NCBI RefSeq assembly: GCF_947489715.1
Contig: NZ_CANLER010000002.1
Location: 577,597 to 641,596 of the forward strand
DNA from: an uncultured Roseovarius sp.
GTDB taxonomy: Bacteria; Pseudomonadota; Alphaproteobacteria; Rhodobacterales; Rhodobacteraceae
Length of the DNA stretch: 64,000 nt
Reading direction: 5' to 3'
Every line of letters starts with the position of its first letter. The first letter of the stretch is position 1. The translations under genes and the position numbers were made by a program. Shown piece after piece: positions 52,561 through 61,924 of this stretch. The notes under the pieces are model-generated. The model ran no database searches and had not been told where the DNA came from. It saw only the letters and a list, made by a program, of their open reading frames with translations.

Positions 52561-54879
52561 ATGGTACAGTTTTCGACCTCATCAGTTTTTGCCAATGGAC
52601 TTATTGGTCCTTTGGCAGGCATTGCTGATCTGGACATGGCGCTTTTTGGCGATCAATGGAAGCTGTTTGCAACCAACGAAACCGAAAGCAATGTCAGCGT
52701 ATTCGACGTTCTGGATTCCGACGGACCGGCGATCAGCGGCACGGCCAATTTCGCCTCTGGTGATCAGTTTTCGCCGACTAATCTGGATTTCGTCCAGGTG
52801 GGTAACGACTCATTCGCGTTCATCAGCGGTGACGGCAACACAACGCAGTTCGTTTACGAAATCTCGTTCGACGCAGGTGCGGGCGGTAGCGTCGCTCTGG
52901 CACCAGTGGCAAGTGTGATAACGGCACCAATGACTGTCTCTGCGGCCAGCATTGGTGGCAATTCCATTGCCGTAACATCACATGCAGGAGAGACCGGGTT
53001 TACTGCCCATCTGGTTGTTCCGGACTTTGATACAACATCTTATCAAACCGTTACCGTCGCAGATGCCGAAATCACGGATATCGAACTTATTTCTCTGGGC
53101 AATACCGGTCTTGCGATTGCCATCGACACTGCCGGTGACAAAATCCTGTCCTACGCCGTCGCCAATGACGGCTCCCTGACTGTTGTGGACACGCTGGGTG
53201 TTGCGGACGGGCTGGGACTGATCGGCCCGGAAATTCTGCGCATTGTCGAGGTTGCAGGCCAGACCTTTGGCGTCGTTGCCGCAAGCAGCAGTTCTTCGAT
53301 CAGCACATTTGAAATATCCGACAGCGGTGAACTGACCGCGCGTGACCATGTGATCGACGGCCAAGCGACGCGCTTTGCCTCAATCACAGAACTTGAAATC
53401 GTCGAAGCCAACGGTCGTGCTTTCATTCTGGCCGCTGGTGCCGATGATGGCATTACGCTGTTGGAACTGCTGCCCGATGGCCGCATGATGCACCACGCAA
53501 CAATCGAAGATTCGGAAGTTACAAGCCTGCAAGATATCTCGGGCCTGACCGGCCAGATGAAAGATGGCATCCTGCACGTCTTTGCCGCCAGCGAAACCGA
53601 ATCTGGTCTGACCGAACTGACCTTCGACATGGGTACGGCCGGCATGGTCGAGGCGGGCAATCCCGGGGACGAAACCTTAAATGGCGGTGCCGGGGACGAT
53701 GTACTCTTTGGCGGTCACGGTGCTGGCGATGACGTTCTTTTTGGCAACGCCGGGGATGATGTTCTGGTGGCCGGTCACGGTTCTGACCGGTTGAATGGCG
53801 GCCTGGGTGCCGATGTGTTTGTATTCGGCGACAGCCATGATGGCGGCCAGATCGAAGATTTCAACATTGCCCAGGACACGCTGGACCTTTCCGGCTGGTT
53901 CCTGCTGCATGACGTTTCGCAGCTGGAGTTCATTGCCTATGGCAACCGTGTCGATATTGGCTTCAAGGGTTATTCGCTGACCGTCTATTCCCATGACGGT
54001 GGCACGCTGAAAGCCAGCGACTTGCTTGACAAGATCACGATCAACCCCAGCCATTCGATGATTTCGGATGTCCCGAATGCTGCCGATTTGAACGACACGC
54101 ATACAGGGACCGCTGGCGACGACGTGCTGTTCGGCAATCTTGGCCAAGACCTCTTCTATGCCAGCGGCGGTGCCGATGTGTTCCTGGGAGGCAGTAATTT
54201 TGACGTCGTATCGTTCGAAAACTTCAACACTCGGATCGTCTCGGATCAAATCTTTGATCGTTTCAACAAAGGCGCGATCGCCAATGACAAATTCTATTCG
54301 ATCGAAGGTCTGATCGGCACCAGCTTTGCTGACACCCTCAAAGGCAGCAATGGCGACAATCTGCTGGAAGGCGGCGCTGGCAACGATCTGCTTTCTGGCC
54401 GCAACGGCGCGGACACTCTTATTGGTGGCGCAGGTAATGACAAAGTGGTTGGCGGGCGTGGTTCTGACGACCTTCAGGGTGGCGAAGGCAATGACATCGT
54501 AAAGGGGAAAAACGGTCACGACATTCTGACCGGAGACGCTGGCAATGACCTGTTGATGGGTGAAAACGGAAACGACACGTTGATGGGCGGTGACGGCAAT
54601 GACATCATGACCGGCGGTTATGGCGCGGATGAGTTTCATTTCACCAAAGGGGTTGACCGGATCACCGATTTTGGCGGTGCAGACACACTTTTCATTGATC
54701 AGTCTCTGCTGGGCGACCCGACAATGACCGCCCAGGAAATCGTCGACACCTACGGCCGCGTGAACCCTTGGGTTGGCTTGCTTGAATTTGGTCCGGACGC
54801 CGATGGTAACGACCAGACAATCATTCTGAATGGCGTGCGCGATCTGGACGCCTTGGTCGACAATCTTTTTACTTTCTGA
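52561..54879 (+). CDS. RTX calcium-binding protein, type I secreted
   Basis: A 772-residue acidic, alanine/glycine-rich protein with no signal peptide. Residues about 1-360 are beta-rich, with repeated strand patterns (DGSLTVVDTLGVADG, SGELTARDHVIDGQ, DGRMMHHATIEDSE) that suggest a propeller-like fold. Two RTX nonapeptide blocks follow, residues about 368-425 and 585-695, with GGxGxDxLx repeats such as GGAGNDLLSGRNGADTLIGG. The C-terminal ADEFHFTKGVDRITDFGG and the last 70 residues resemble the secretion-signal region of type I substrates. No protease or lipase motif was seen. Calcium-dependent folding outside the cell is expected. The type I operon at 32.7-37.9 kb is a possible but unproven exporter. 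Confidence 0.88.
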   Translation: MVQFSTSSVFANGLIGPLAGIADLDMALFGDQWKLFATNETESNVSVFDVLDSDGPAISGTANFASGDQFSPTNLDFVQVGNDSFAFISGDGNTTQFVYEISFDAGAGGSVALAPVASVITAPMTVSAASIGGNSIAVTSHAGETGFTAHLVVPDFDTTSYQTVTVADAEITDIELISLGNTGLAIAIDTAGDKILSYAVANDGSLTVVDTLGVADGLGLIGPEILRIVEVAGQTFGVVAASSSSSISTFEISDSGELTARDHVIDGQATRFASITELEIVEANGRAFILAAGADDGITLLELLPDGRMMHHATIEDSEVTSLQDISGLTGQMKDGILHVFAASETESGLTELTFDMGTAGMVEAGNPGDETLNGGAGDDVLFGGHGAGDDVLFGNAGDDVLVAGHGSDRLNGGLGADVFVFGDSHDGGQIEDFNIAQDTLDLSGWFLLHDVSQLEFIAYGNRVDIGFKGYSLTVYSHDGGTLKASDLLDKITINPSHSMISDVPNAADLNDTHTGTAGDDVLFGNLGQDLFYASGGADVFLGGSNFDVVSFENFNTRIVSDQIFDRFNKGAIANDKFYSIEGLIGTSFADTLKGSNGDNLLEGGAGNDLLSGRNGADTLIGGAGNDKVVGGRGSDDLQGGEGNDIVKGKNGHDILTGDAGNDLLMGENGNDTLMGGDGNDIMTGGYGADEFHFTKGVDRITDFGGADTLFIDQSLLGDPTMTAQEIVDTYGRVNPWVGLLEFGPDADGNDQTIILNGVRDLDALVDNLFTF
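53655..54645 (+). repeat. RTX nonapeptide repeat blocks
   Basis: Two blocks of tandem 27-base units coding for GGxGxDxLx: about 53655-53825 (six or seven units) and about 54316-54645 (about twelve units), separated by a non-repeat stretch. The units bind Ca2+ in parallel beta-rolls in the known family. Confidence 0.85.
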
Positions 54880-54881
54880 GC

Positions 54882-54894
54882 GTCGGTTACCGAC
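54882..54894 (+). terminator. Short hairpin after the RTX gene
   Basis: GTCGGT-T-ACCGAC directly after the RTX stop codon forms a short GC stem in the 48-base gap between convergent genes. No T run follows, so termination by it alone is doubtful. Confidence 0.35.
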
Positions 54895-54927
54895 CGGGGC
54901 TTGCCCAGGGACATTTGCAACAGCCGC

Positions 54928-56001
54928 CTAGCCAATTTTATACCCCCAGAAGCTGGTCTCATCCGCCTGGAAATAGCCCGAGAAGCCGGAATACATGCCC
55001 TGCACCTCAACCGTGTCACCGGCCACAAGCGGGACAACCGCCTGCGTGTTAACAAATGTCGCGCCGTCTTCATGGCTGCCAGTAATCCGGCCAAAACTTC
55101 CGGGCAACGCATCGCTACCATTTTTGACAAGCCGCACATTGAGCCGGGCGCTGTCGCTGGCGTCCTGCTTGAACAACAGATGCCCTCCGAAATGATAGAG
55201 ACCATCAACCGGGGCCGTAAATAGATTGGTACCGGCATCAAACACCCCCTGATCATTGTAATCCAGCGTGTTGATCGCGACCTTCACCCATGTGTCCGCC
55301 GCGCCGAAATTATCGAAATTCGTCGTGCCGGTGAACCGCGGCAAATTGGGTTGGTCGACAACCCCCGTGACGTTATTCACCACCAGCCCGTCCTTGAAAC
55401 TGGTACCATCTGCGGTGACAGACACGCGCAGGTTATCGCTGCCAAAGAGGCCCAGAACCGCGCGTGTCGCAAAACCCGTTTGCAGGATGAGCCCGGCATC
55501 ATCTGCACTGGTTTCCTTGTTAAGGGCCTGGGTCAGATCGCCATCGCCGCCGTCGGCAGTATATAGCGCCGTCCAAAGCGCCCTATTCAGCTTGGCGGTG
55601 AACGGCGCACTTGCGGTGTCGCAGCCAATACCAAGCCCAGTCAGGTTCTCCAGCAGGCTGCCACCCACCACCTGCCAGTCCACCCCGTCAAATGCCTTCA
55701 GCAATGCGCTGTCGATCACAAAGGTGCGCCATCCCGCTTTGGGGGCATAAAACAACCATGTGCCCTGTTCGTAACTGGCAATCTTCCCGTCCTGACCGGC
55801 CCATTCATTCTGACCACCCGCCGCCACCAGATAACGGTCGCCCTCACTGGGATCGGACTGCGGCGTGTCAAAGCTGTCGGAGAGGATCGTGAGTTGGGTG
55901 ATGGCATCAAGGATCCGCAGTGCCTCGTTATGGGTCACGTGTTTTTGAGCCTGCGATGGTGCAAGAATTGGCAGGTCGAGGTTGGGCAGATTGTCCGGCA
56001 T
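54928..56001 (-). CDS. DUF2793 protein with C1q-like C-terminal domain
   Basis: A 357-residue protein. The N-terminal about 100 residues match DUF2793 (LPILAPSQAQKHVTHNEALR, SEGDRYLVAAGGQNEWAG, GWRTFVIDSALLKAFDGVDW). A beta-rich middle is followed by a C1q/TNF-like jelly roll from about residue 225 (VFDAGTNLFTAPVDGLYHFG, ending FQADETSFWGYKIG). DUF2793 is recurrent in Rhodobacterales prophage-like tail or spike proteins, and I recall it in head-spike proteins of gene transfer agents. C1q-like tips commonly serve in binding. No other phage or GTA gene is adjacent. AGGGA precedes the ATG. Next to rhamnose synthesis genes, a surface or particle-bound glycan-binding role is possible. Confidence 0.75.
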   Translation of the reverse strand: MPDNLPNLDLPILAPSQAQKHVTHNEALRILDAITQLTILSDSFDTPQSDPSEGDRYLVAAGGQNEWAGQDGKIASYEQGTWLFYAPKAGWRTFVIDSALLKAFDGVDWQVVGGSLLENLTGLGIGCDTASAPFTAKLNRALWTALYTADGGDGDLTQALNKETSADDAGLILQTGFATRAVLGLFGSDNLRVSVTADGTSFKDGLVVNNVTGVVDQPNLPRFTGTTNFDNFGAADTWVKVAINTLDYNDQGVFDAGTNLFTAPVDGLYHFGGHLLFKQDASDSARLNVRLVKNGSDALPGSFGRITGSHEDGATFVNTQAVVPLVAGDTVEVQGMYSGFSGYFQADETSFWGYKIG

Positions 56002-56271
56002 GTCAGAATCCCTGTTTCAAAAAACCAGAGTGAAAAATGCGATCCAATGCTTTCCGATCCCTCTGCCCGTCGCCCTTGGGATTAACGAATTCTTCAGGAA
56101 CGCGACCTCCGTCACACCTCTGCAACACCCAAACCCTCTGAAATAACTGCCCTTTCGGCCAATTTCCCCGTTTTCGCCACCGTAGCTTCACGCCTTTGCG
56201 GCATGGGGCGTGACTCCGCTTGCGGGTCTTGTTAAACGGCCCCAAACCATTGATGACCGGCGGAGCTTATT

Positions 56272-56844
56272 TTGGACGTTCAGCAGACAAATCTTGAGGG
56301 TGTCAAAGTACTGACCCCACGCCGTTTCGGCGACGAACGCGGGTTCTTTTCCGAAAGCTGGAGCGCGCGCGCCATGACCGCCGAAGGGCTGGAATTCAAC
56401 TGGGTGCAAGACAATCATTCCCTCTCTGCCCGCAAGGGCACCGTGCGCGGCCTGCATTTCCAGTCGCCCCCTCACGCGCAGGACAAGCTGGTGCGCTGCG
56501 GCAAGGGTGCGCTCTTTGACGTGGCGGTGGATATCCGCAAAGGATCGCCCACCTACGGGCAGACTTTCGGCACCGTGCTGAGCTTTGAAAACGGCAAGCA
56601 ATTGCTGGTTCCCAAGGGCTTCCTGCACGGGTTTTCCACGCTCGAACCGGATACCGAGATCATCTATAAATGCTCGGATTATTATGCGCCCGAATGCGAC
56701 GGCGCGGTGCGGTTTGATTCGCCCGATCTGGCGATTGACTGGCATCTGGACGGGACCGAGGCGTTGCTGAGCGAAAAAGACGCCGCCGCAACCCTGTTCG
56801 CCGATTTCGACAGCCCGTTTGTCTACGAAGGAGCCGCCCAATGA
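56272..56844 (+). CDS. rfbC: dTDP-4-dehydrorhamnose 3,5-epimerase
   Basis: A 190-residue RmlC-type cupin enzyme, third step of dTDP-L-rhamnose synthesis. Family marks are [25 protein letters not shown] (with the catalytic histidine), [20 protein letters not shown] and [17 protein letters not shown]. The start is a TTG with GGAG six bases upstream; no in-frame ATG lies near enough to fit the family N-terminus. Its stop overlaps the rfbB start (ATGA). It opens the rfbCBDA operon. Confidence 0.95.
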   Translation: MDVQQTNLEGVKVLTPRRFGDERGFFSESWSARAMTAEGLEFNWVQDNHSLSARKGTVRGLHFQSPPHAQDKLVRCGKGALFDVAVDIRKGSPTYGQTFGTVLSFENGKQLLVPKGFLHGFSTLEPDTEIIYKCSDYYAPECDGAVRFDSPDLAIDWHLDGTEALLSEKDAAATLFADFDSPFVYEGAAQ

Positions 56845-57881
56845 AACTGATCGTGACCGGCGGGGCAGGCTTTATCGGATCAGCCGTGGTACGTCAGGCG
56901 GTGCGCGATGGTCACCACGTCGTGAATCTCGATGCGCTGACCTATGCTGCTTGCCTTGAAAACGTGGCACCTGTATCCAACGATCCGCATTACAGTTTCG
57001 AACATGTCGATATTCGCGACCGCGAAGCGCTGGACCGTGTGTTCGACACCCATCAACCCGACGCCGTGATGCATCTGGCCGCCGAAAGCCATGTGGACCG
57101 CTCCATCGACGGGCCGGGTGATTTCATCGAAACCAACATCACCGGCACCTACAACATGCTCGAAGCCGCCCGCGCCTACTGGACTGCGCAGGGCAAGCCC
57201 AACACGTTCCGCTTTCACCATATCTCGACCGATGAGGTGTTCGGCACCCTGGGCGAAGAGGGCCAGTTCACCGAAGACACGCCCTATGCGCCCAACTCGC
57301 CCTATTCCGCCTCCAAGGCCGCCAGTGATCATCTGGTCCGCGCCTGGGCCGAAACCTATGGGCTGCCGATCGTGATGACCAACTGCTCGAACAATTACGG
57401 GCCCTATCACTTCCCCGAGAAACTGATCCCGGTGGTCATCCTGAACGCGCTTCAGGGCAAGCCGATCCCGGTCTACGGCAAGGGCGAAAACGTCCGTGAC
57501 TGGCTTTACGTCGAAGATCACGCCGACGCCTTGCTGACGGTGCTGCAAAAGGGCGAACTGGGCCGTAGTTACAATATCGGCGGCGAGAATGAGGCGAAGA
57601 ACATCGACCTGGTCAACATGATCTGCGCCATCCTCGATGAAAAACGCCCTGGCGCGAAACCTTATGCCGATCAGATCACCTATGTCACCGATCGCCCCGG
57701 CCATGATTTACGCTATGCCATCGACCCCACGCGCATCGCGACCGAACTGGGCTGGCGCCCCTCGGTGACGCTGGAACAGGGGCTTGAGAAAACCGTGCAA
57801 TGGTATCTGGACAACGAAGACTGGTGGCGCGCCCTGCAATCCCGCGACGGCGTCGGCCAGCGTTTGGGCAAGACCGGCTGA
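56841..57881 (+). CDS. rfbB: dTDP-glucose 4,6-dehydratase
   Basis: A 346-residue extended SDR, second step of dTDP-L-rhamnose synthesis. NAD-binding [13 protein letters not shown] is at the start, the substrate loop [15 protein letters not shown], catalytic TDEVFG and [15 protein letters not shown] (YxxxK). The length is normal. It is coupled to rfbC by a four-base overlap and followed 25 bases later by rfbD. Confidence 0.97.
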   Translation: MKLIVTGGAGFIGSAVVRQAVRDGHHVVNLDALTYAACLENVAPVSNDPHYSFEHVDIRDREALDRVFDTHQPDAVMHLAAESHVDRSIDGPGDFIETNITGTYNMLEAARAYWTAQGKPNTFRFHHISTDEVFGTLGEEGQFTEDTPYAPNSPYSASKAASDHLVRAWAETYGLPIVMTNCSNNYGPYHFPEKLIPVVILNALQGKPIPVYGKGENVRDWLYVEDHADALLTVLQKGELGRSYNIGGENEAKNIDLVNMICAILDEKRPGAKPYADQITYVTDRPGHDLRYAIDPTRIATELGWRPSVTLEQGLEKTVQWYLDNEDWWRALQSRDGVGQRLGKTG

Positions 57882-57906
57882 AACCGGCCGCGCAAGAGGT
57901 GTGTGA

Positions 57907-58761
57907 ATGACAATTCTGGTATTTGGTAAAAACGGGCAGGTGGCGACCGAACTGGCGATGCAGGCGGATGTGGTCTGTGTAGGCCGGGATCAGGCTGACC
58001 TGACAAACCCCGATGCCTGTGCTGCCAAGATCGCCGAACTGCGCCCCGCCGCCGTGATCAATGCCGCCGCCTATACCGCCGTCGACAAGGCCGAATCCGA
58101 AGAAGACATGGCCAATGTCATCAACGGCGATGCCCCCGGCGCGATGGCCAAAGCCTGCGCGCGGCTCGATATCCCGCTGGTCCATATCTCAACCGATTAC
58201 GTGTTCGAAGGTGGCGGCACTGACCCCTGGCAACCCGCTGATGCCAATGGCCCGCTCAGCGCCTATGGCCGCTCCAAGCTGAAAGGCGAAGAGGCGATCC
58301 GCGCCGCAAATGGCCCCCACGCCATCCTGCGCACCAGCTGGGTCGTGTCTGCTCATGGCGCGAATTTCGTCAAGACCATGCTGCGCCTTGGCGCTGACCG
58401 TGACCGCCTGACCATCGTTGCCGACCAGATCGGTGGCCCGACACCTGCGCGCGACATCGCCCGCACCTGCCACCAGATGGCTAAGGACCTCATCGCCGAT
58501 CCGTCAAAGACCGGCACCCATCATTTCTCGGGCGCGCCGGACGTCAGTTGGGCCGATTTCGCGCGCGAGATTTTCGCGCAATCCGGAATCACCTGCGAGG
58601 TTGCGGATATTCCCACCTCGGATTATCCCACACCCGCCGCGCGGCCCCTGAACTCCCGGATGGATTGCAGCGCGCTTGAAACAGCGTTTGGCATTTCGCG
58701 GCCCGATTGGCGCAGTGGCCTCACCGACATCCTGAGCGACCTGAAAGCCGCCCAAACCTGA
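57907..58761 (+). CDS. rfbD: dTDP-4-dehydrorhamnose reductase
   Basis: A 284-residue SDR, last step of dTDP-L-rhamnose synthesis. Cofactor motif ILVFGKNGQVATELA, then VINAAAYTAVDKAESE, STDYVFEG, YGRSKLKGEEA (YxxxK) and ILRTSWV are characteristic. AGAGGTG precedes the ATG. It is in one transcript with the other three genes. Confidence 0.96.
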   Translation: MTILVFGKNGQVATELAMQADVVCVGRDQADLTNPDACAAKIAELRPAAVINAAAYTAVDKAESEEDMANVINGDAPGAMAKACARLDIPLVHISTDYVFEGGGTDPWQPADANGPLSAYGRSKLKGEEAIRAANGPHAILRTSWVVSAHGANFVKTMLRLGADRDRLTIVADQIGGPTPARDIARTCHQMAKDLIADPSKTGTHHFSGAPDVSWADFAREIFAQSGITCEVADIPTSDYPTPAARPLNSRMDCSALETAFGISRPDWRSGLTDILSDLKAAQT

Positions 58762-58791
58762 CACCGCAGACCCAACAAAGGGACCTCCGAC

Positions 58792-59658
58792 ATGACACAA
58801 CGCAAAGGCATCATTCTGGCGGGCGGCTCGGGCACGCGGCTTTATCCGATCACCAAGGGCCTGTCGAAGCAGCTTCTGCCGATCTATGACAAACCGATGA
58901 TCTATTACCCGCTCAGCGTCCTGATGCTGGCAGGCATTCGCGAGATTGCGATCATCACCACACCGCAGGATCAGCACCAGTTCCAGCGCATGCTGGACGA
59001 TGGCAGCCAGTGGGGCCTCAAGTTTACCTATATCGCCCAACCGTCGCCTGACGGGCTGGCGCAGGCCTTTATCCTGGCCGAGGATTTTCTTGACGGCGCA
59101 CCGTCGACCCTTGTGCTGGGCGACAATATCTTTTTCGGCCACGGCCTGCCCGATCTTCTGGCCGAAGCTGATCAGAAAGACACCGGCGGTACGGTATTCG
59201 GCTATCAGGTGGCCGATCCCGAACGCTATGGCGTTGTCGATTTCGATACTGATGGCACCGTGCGCGAAATCATCGAAAAGCCCGAGGTGCCACCCTCGAA
59301 CCACGCAGTCACCGGGCTTTACTTTGTCGATGGCACCGCCCCTGAAAAGGCCAAGCAGGTCCAACCCTCACCGCGCGGCGAACTTGAGATTACCTCGCTG
59401 CTCGAAATCTATCTACAAGAAGGCTCGCTAGACGTGCAACGCATGGGCCGCGGCTATGCCTGGCTCGATACCGGGACGCATGGCAGCTTGCTGGACGCGG
59501 GTAATTTCGTCCGCACGATCCAGAAACGCCAGGGCCAACAGATCGGCTGCCCCGAAGAGATCGCTTATGACATGGGTTTCATCACGCATGAAGAGTTGAT
59601 GAAGCAAGCCGAGCAATACATGAAGAACGACTACGGCAAATATCTGACCGGACTATAG
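58792..59658 (+). CDS. rfbA: Glucose-1-phosphate thymidylyltransferase
   Basis: A 288-residue nucleotidyltransferase, first step of the dTDP-L-rhamnose pathway. The signature GGSGTRLYPITKGLSKQLLP is at residues 9-28, with YDKPMIYYPLSVLMLAGI, LGDNIFFGHG and the sugar-binding segment VIEKPEVPPS-like EIIEKPEVPPSNHAV. Full length. It closes rfbCBDA; a short hairpin follows. The pathway product would serve rhamnosyl transfer, for instance by the RgpF-containing protein encoded at 27-30 kb. Confidence 0.97.
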   Translation: MTQRKGIILAGGSGTRLYPITKGLSKQLLPIYDKPMIYYPLSVLMLAGIREIAIITTPQDQHQFQRMLDDGSQWGLKFTYIAQPSPDGLAQAFILAEDFLDGAPSTLVLGDNIFFGHGLPDLLAEADQKDTGGTVFGYQVADPERYGVVDFDTDGTVREIIEKPEVPPSNHAVTGLYFVDGTAPEKAKQVQPSPRGELEITSLLEIYLQEGSLDVQRMGRGYAWLDTGTHGSLLDAGNFVRTIQKRQGQQIGCPEEIAYDMGFITHEELMKQAEQYMKNDYGKYLTGL

Positions 59659-59665
59659 CAAGGGA

Positions 59666-59678
59666 CGTGCCCGGCACG
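59666..59678 (+). terminator. Small GC hairpin after rfbA
   Basis: CGTGCC-C-GGCACG lies eight bases after the rfbA stop. The stem is short and no T run follows, so this is a weak terminator candidate. Confidence 0.3.
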
Positions 59679-59824
59679 GCCGCACTTACCGGTCTGAGAA
59701 TGGTGTACTGCCTGAGTTAGTCGTATGGCGCAGATGCGATAGCGATACGCTTGCAAACGAACGTTCCAATCCGCGGGAGAAAGCGGATCTTCCACCAGAA
59801 TTTCGTTTCCGGTTTCCTGTCACG

Positions 59825-60742
59825 CTACTCTGGTTCGCGGTAAAGCTCATGACATGAGCAGTGCACACCACCGCCGCCCAAAGCGAACATGTCATAATCG
59901 ACCGCCTCAACATGAAAGCCACGCTCTCTGAGCTGTTTATTGACATTCACATTGTGGCTCATCGACAGAACACGCTTGTTGCCAAGGCTAACTAAATTGC
60001 CGCCCAGTTTCACGCAATCCGCATATGCAACCGGAATGATTTCAATGCCGTGCGTGTTTTTGATGTGATCAAGCGCATATTGTTGCAACGCATCTTCACA
60101 GACCAATGCCAGCCCTTTTTCCAACATCACCACAACCGCGTCCACATGCACAAACTGCGGTGGGATGGGCGTTACCATGACATCCCAGTCTTTCTCGCGA
60201 AGCCAGCCCGCAACCTGTTCTGCGCCTTCCTTGGTGGACCGGTCGCCGGACCAGCCCAACAAGGCCGCACCGGGCTTCAGGATGCAAAAATCGCCACCCT
60301 CAAAATGTCCAGCCGTTACCCATTTCCAAATCGGGATGCCCGCCTTGTGGTAAAACGCGCTGGCCACGGCATAATCCCTGCGGCGGGGTGGTGTCTGGAT
60401 CGAGGTTATCACCGCGCCCCAGGGCGTCATGAAGCTTGAATCGCGCGTGAAGACGGAAGACGGCAAACCCTCATCAGCTTCAGCAAAATGGACGTTCACA
60501 CCGTTGCGCTCATAGACCTCCACCATCTGCCTGTGTTGCTTCATCGCTTTTTGCTTGTCGAAGCTGTGGCCCATTTCGTCCATGTTGGCCAACGTGACCG
60601 CCGAAATCGAATTTAGCGCCACCCAGCGAAAATGATCCGGTTTACCAAGCAGAACATCGGTCAGAACACCTGTCTGGGCGCTTACGCCCCAGCGCATTGT
60701 TTGGGTGTGCATGGACGTCGAGGCAGAGTGCTCTTTGGTCAT
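59825..60742 (-). CDS. Amidinohydrolase/arginine deiminase-family protein
   Basis: A 305-residue pentein-fold protein. Visible catalytic elements are the acidic FTRDSSFM segment, FEGGDFCIL and the C-terminal GGGGVHCSCHEL, whose C295 aligns with the nucleophilic cysteine of arginine deiminase and dimethylarginine dimethylaminohydrolase. A histidine in FVHVDAVVVML completes the usual set. ATG 60742 is backed by AGGA about seven bases upstream; a longer in-frame start seven codons earlier is unsupported. The substrate could be arginine, an N-methylarginine or a related guanidine. It stands alone, so context does not help. Confidence 0.85.
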   Translation of the reverse strand: MTKEHSASTSMHTQTMRWGVSAQTGVLTDVLLGKPDHFRWVALNSISAVTLANMDEMGHSFDKQKAMKQHRQMVEVYERNGVNVHFAEADEGLPSSVFTRDSSFMTPWGAVITSIQTPPRRRDYAVASAFYHKAGIPIWKWVTAGHFEGGDFCILKPGAALLGWSGDRSTKEGAEQVAGWLREKDWDVMVTPIPPQFVHVDAVVVMLEKGLALVCEDALQQYALDHIKNTHGIEIIPVAYADCVKLGGNLVSLGNKRVLSMSHNVNVNKQLRERGFHVEAVDYDMFALGGGGVHCSCHELYREPE

Positions 60743-60937
60743 ATTCGATCCTGTCGCAAACAATCGAAGCGACAGTATGTATCTCCACCTGAAAACGCAA
60801 CTTTGGGCTCAAAGAAGCTCATGGCGGCTAAACGACCTTTGTAGATGTTCGAACTTGTCACAGCAAAGGGCCGTCGGTCGCCGCCCGGCGTCGCGGCGCT
60901 CCCTGATGCCCGTCATGGGGTAAGATCAGCAATCGGC

Positions 60938-61924
60938 TCAGATCAGGCCCTCGGCCCGAAACATCGCTTTCACGTCCTGTTCAGGTCGGGCGCCGTAGTG
61001 GCTGATAACCTCTGACGCGGCGATGCAGCCCATGCGACCCGAGACGGCAAGCGGCTGACCCGTGGCGACACCGTAAAGGAAACCAGCGGCGAACTGGTCC
61101 CCCGCGCCGGTCGCATCGACGGGCGTGATTTCCCGAACCGGGACCGACACGCTTTCCTCACCCTGAACTGCCACGACATCATGCCCCGAACGGGTGCAGA
61201 TGATCAGGCCACTTTCAGACGCCGCCTGCTCCAGCGCGGCACCCAGATCTTCGGTCTGGTAGAGCGATTTCCACTCGTGCTCGTTGCCAAACACGTAGTC
61301 GAGGTCACGCACCAACTGCCGGAAACCATCGCGGTGCCGGTCCACGCAGAACGGATCGCTCAGTGAAATGCCCGCCTTGCCGCCGCCCGCCTGGCAGGCC
61401 CGTGCCGCGGCTTGAAACGCCTCTTTCCCCTTGGGTTTGTCGTAGAGATACCCTTCGAGGAACAAAAGCCCCGCACCGCCCGCGACACTGTCATCCACAT
61501 CTTCGGGGCCAAGCTCGGTTGAAATACCCAGATAGGTATTCATCGAGCGTTCGCCGTCGGGTGAGACAAAGATCATCGACCGCGAGGTGGGCAGTTCGCC
61601 CCCCGCCACCGGCGCGTTGACGAAATCGGTGCCCGCTTCGGCCATGCCGGTCGCATAGTAGCGGCCCAGATCGTCATCACAGACCCGTCCGATAAAGGCG
61701 GTGCTTAGCCCCATGGCACCCAGACCGGCGATGGTATTCGCGACCGATCCACCGGGCATCTGGGCGCGATTTTCCATCGCATCGTAAAGATATTCGGCGC
61801 GATCCCCTTCGATCAGCTGCATGATGCCCTTGTCGATGCCATGCGTTGACAGAAAGCCGTCATCGCTCTGACAGATCACATCCACGACGGCGTTACCGAT
61901 GCCGACGGCCTGATATTTACTCAT
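60938..61924 (-). CDS. PfkB-family kinase, adenosine kinase-like
   Basis: A 328-residue ribokinase-family sugar/nucleoside kinase. PfkB signature 1 is in the GGSVANTIAGLGAMG segment and signature 2 is DATGAGDQFAAGFLYG near residue 270, with the catalytic aspartate. ATG 61924 overlaps the nth stop by four bases, which fixes the start. Adenosine is the usual annotation for this subgroup in alphaproteobacteria; another ribosyl substrate is possible. It is the downstream partner of nth in a two-gene operon. Confidence 0.88.
   Translation of the reverse strand: MSKYQAVGIGNAVVDVICQSDDGFLSTHGIDKGIMQLIEGDRAEYLYDAMENRAQMPGGSVANTIAGLGAMGLSTAFIGRVCDDDLGRYYATGMAEAGTDFVNAPVAGGELPTSRSMIFVSPDGERSMNTYLGISTELGPEDVDDSVAGGAGLLFLEGYLYDKPKGKEAFQAAARACQAGGGKAGISLSDPFCVDRHRDGFRQLVRDLDYVFGNEHEWKSLYQTEDLGAALEQAASESGLIICTRSGHDVVAVQGEESVSVPVREITPVDATGAGDQFAAGFLYGVATGQPLAVSGRMGCIAASEVISHYGARPEQDVKAMFRAEGLI

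Noticed and set aside
53677..54639. Open frame of 320 codons opposite the RTX repeats
   Set aside because: The long frame results from the regular RTX repeat codons read in reverse; the protein has periodic, meaningless composition.
53655..54645. CRISPR-like or tandem noncoding repeat
   Set aside because: The 27-base periodicity is explained by RTX nonapeptide codons in a long open frame.
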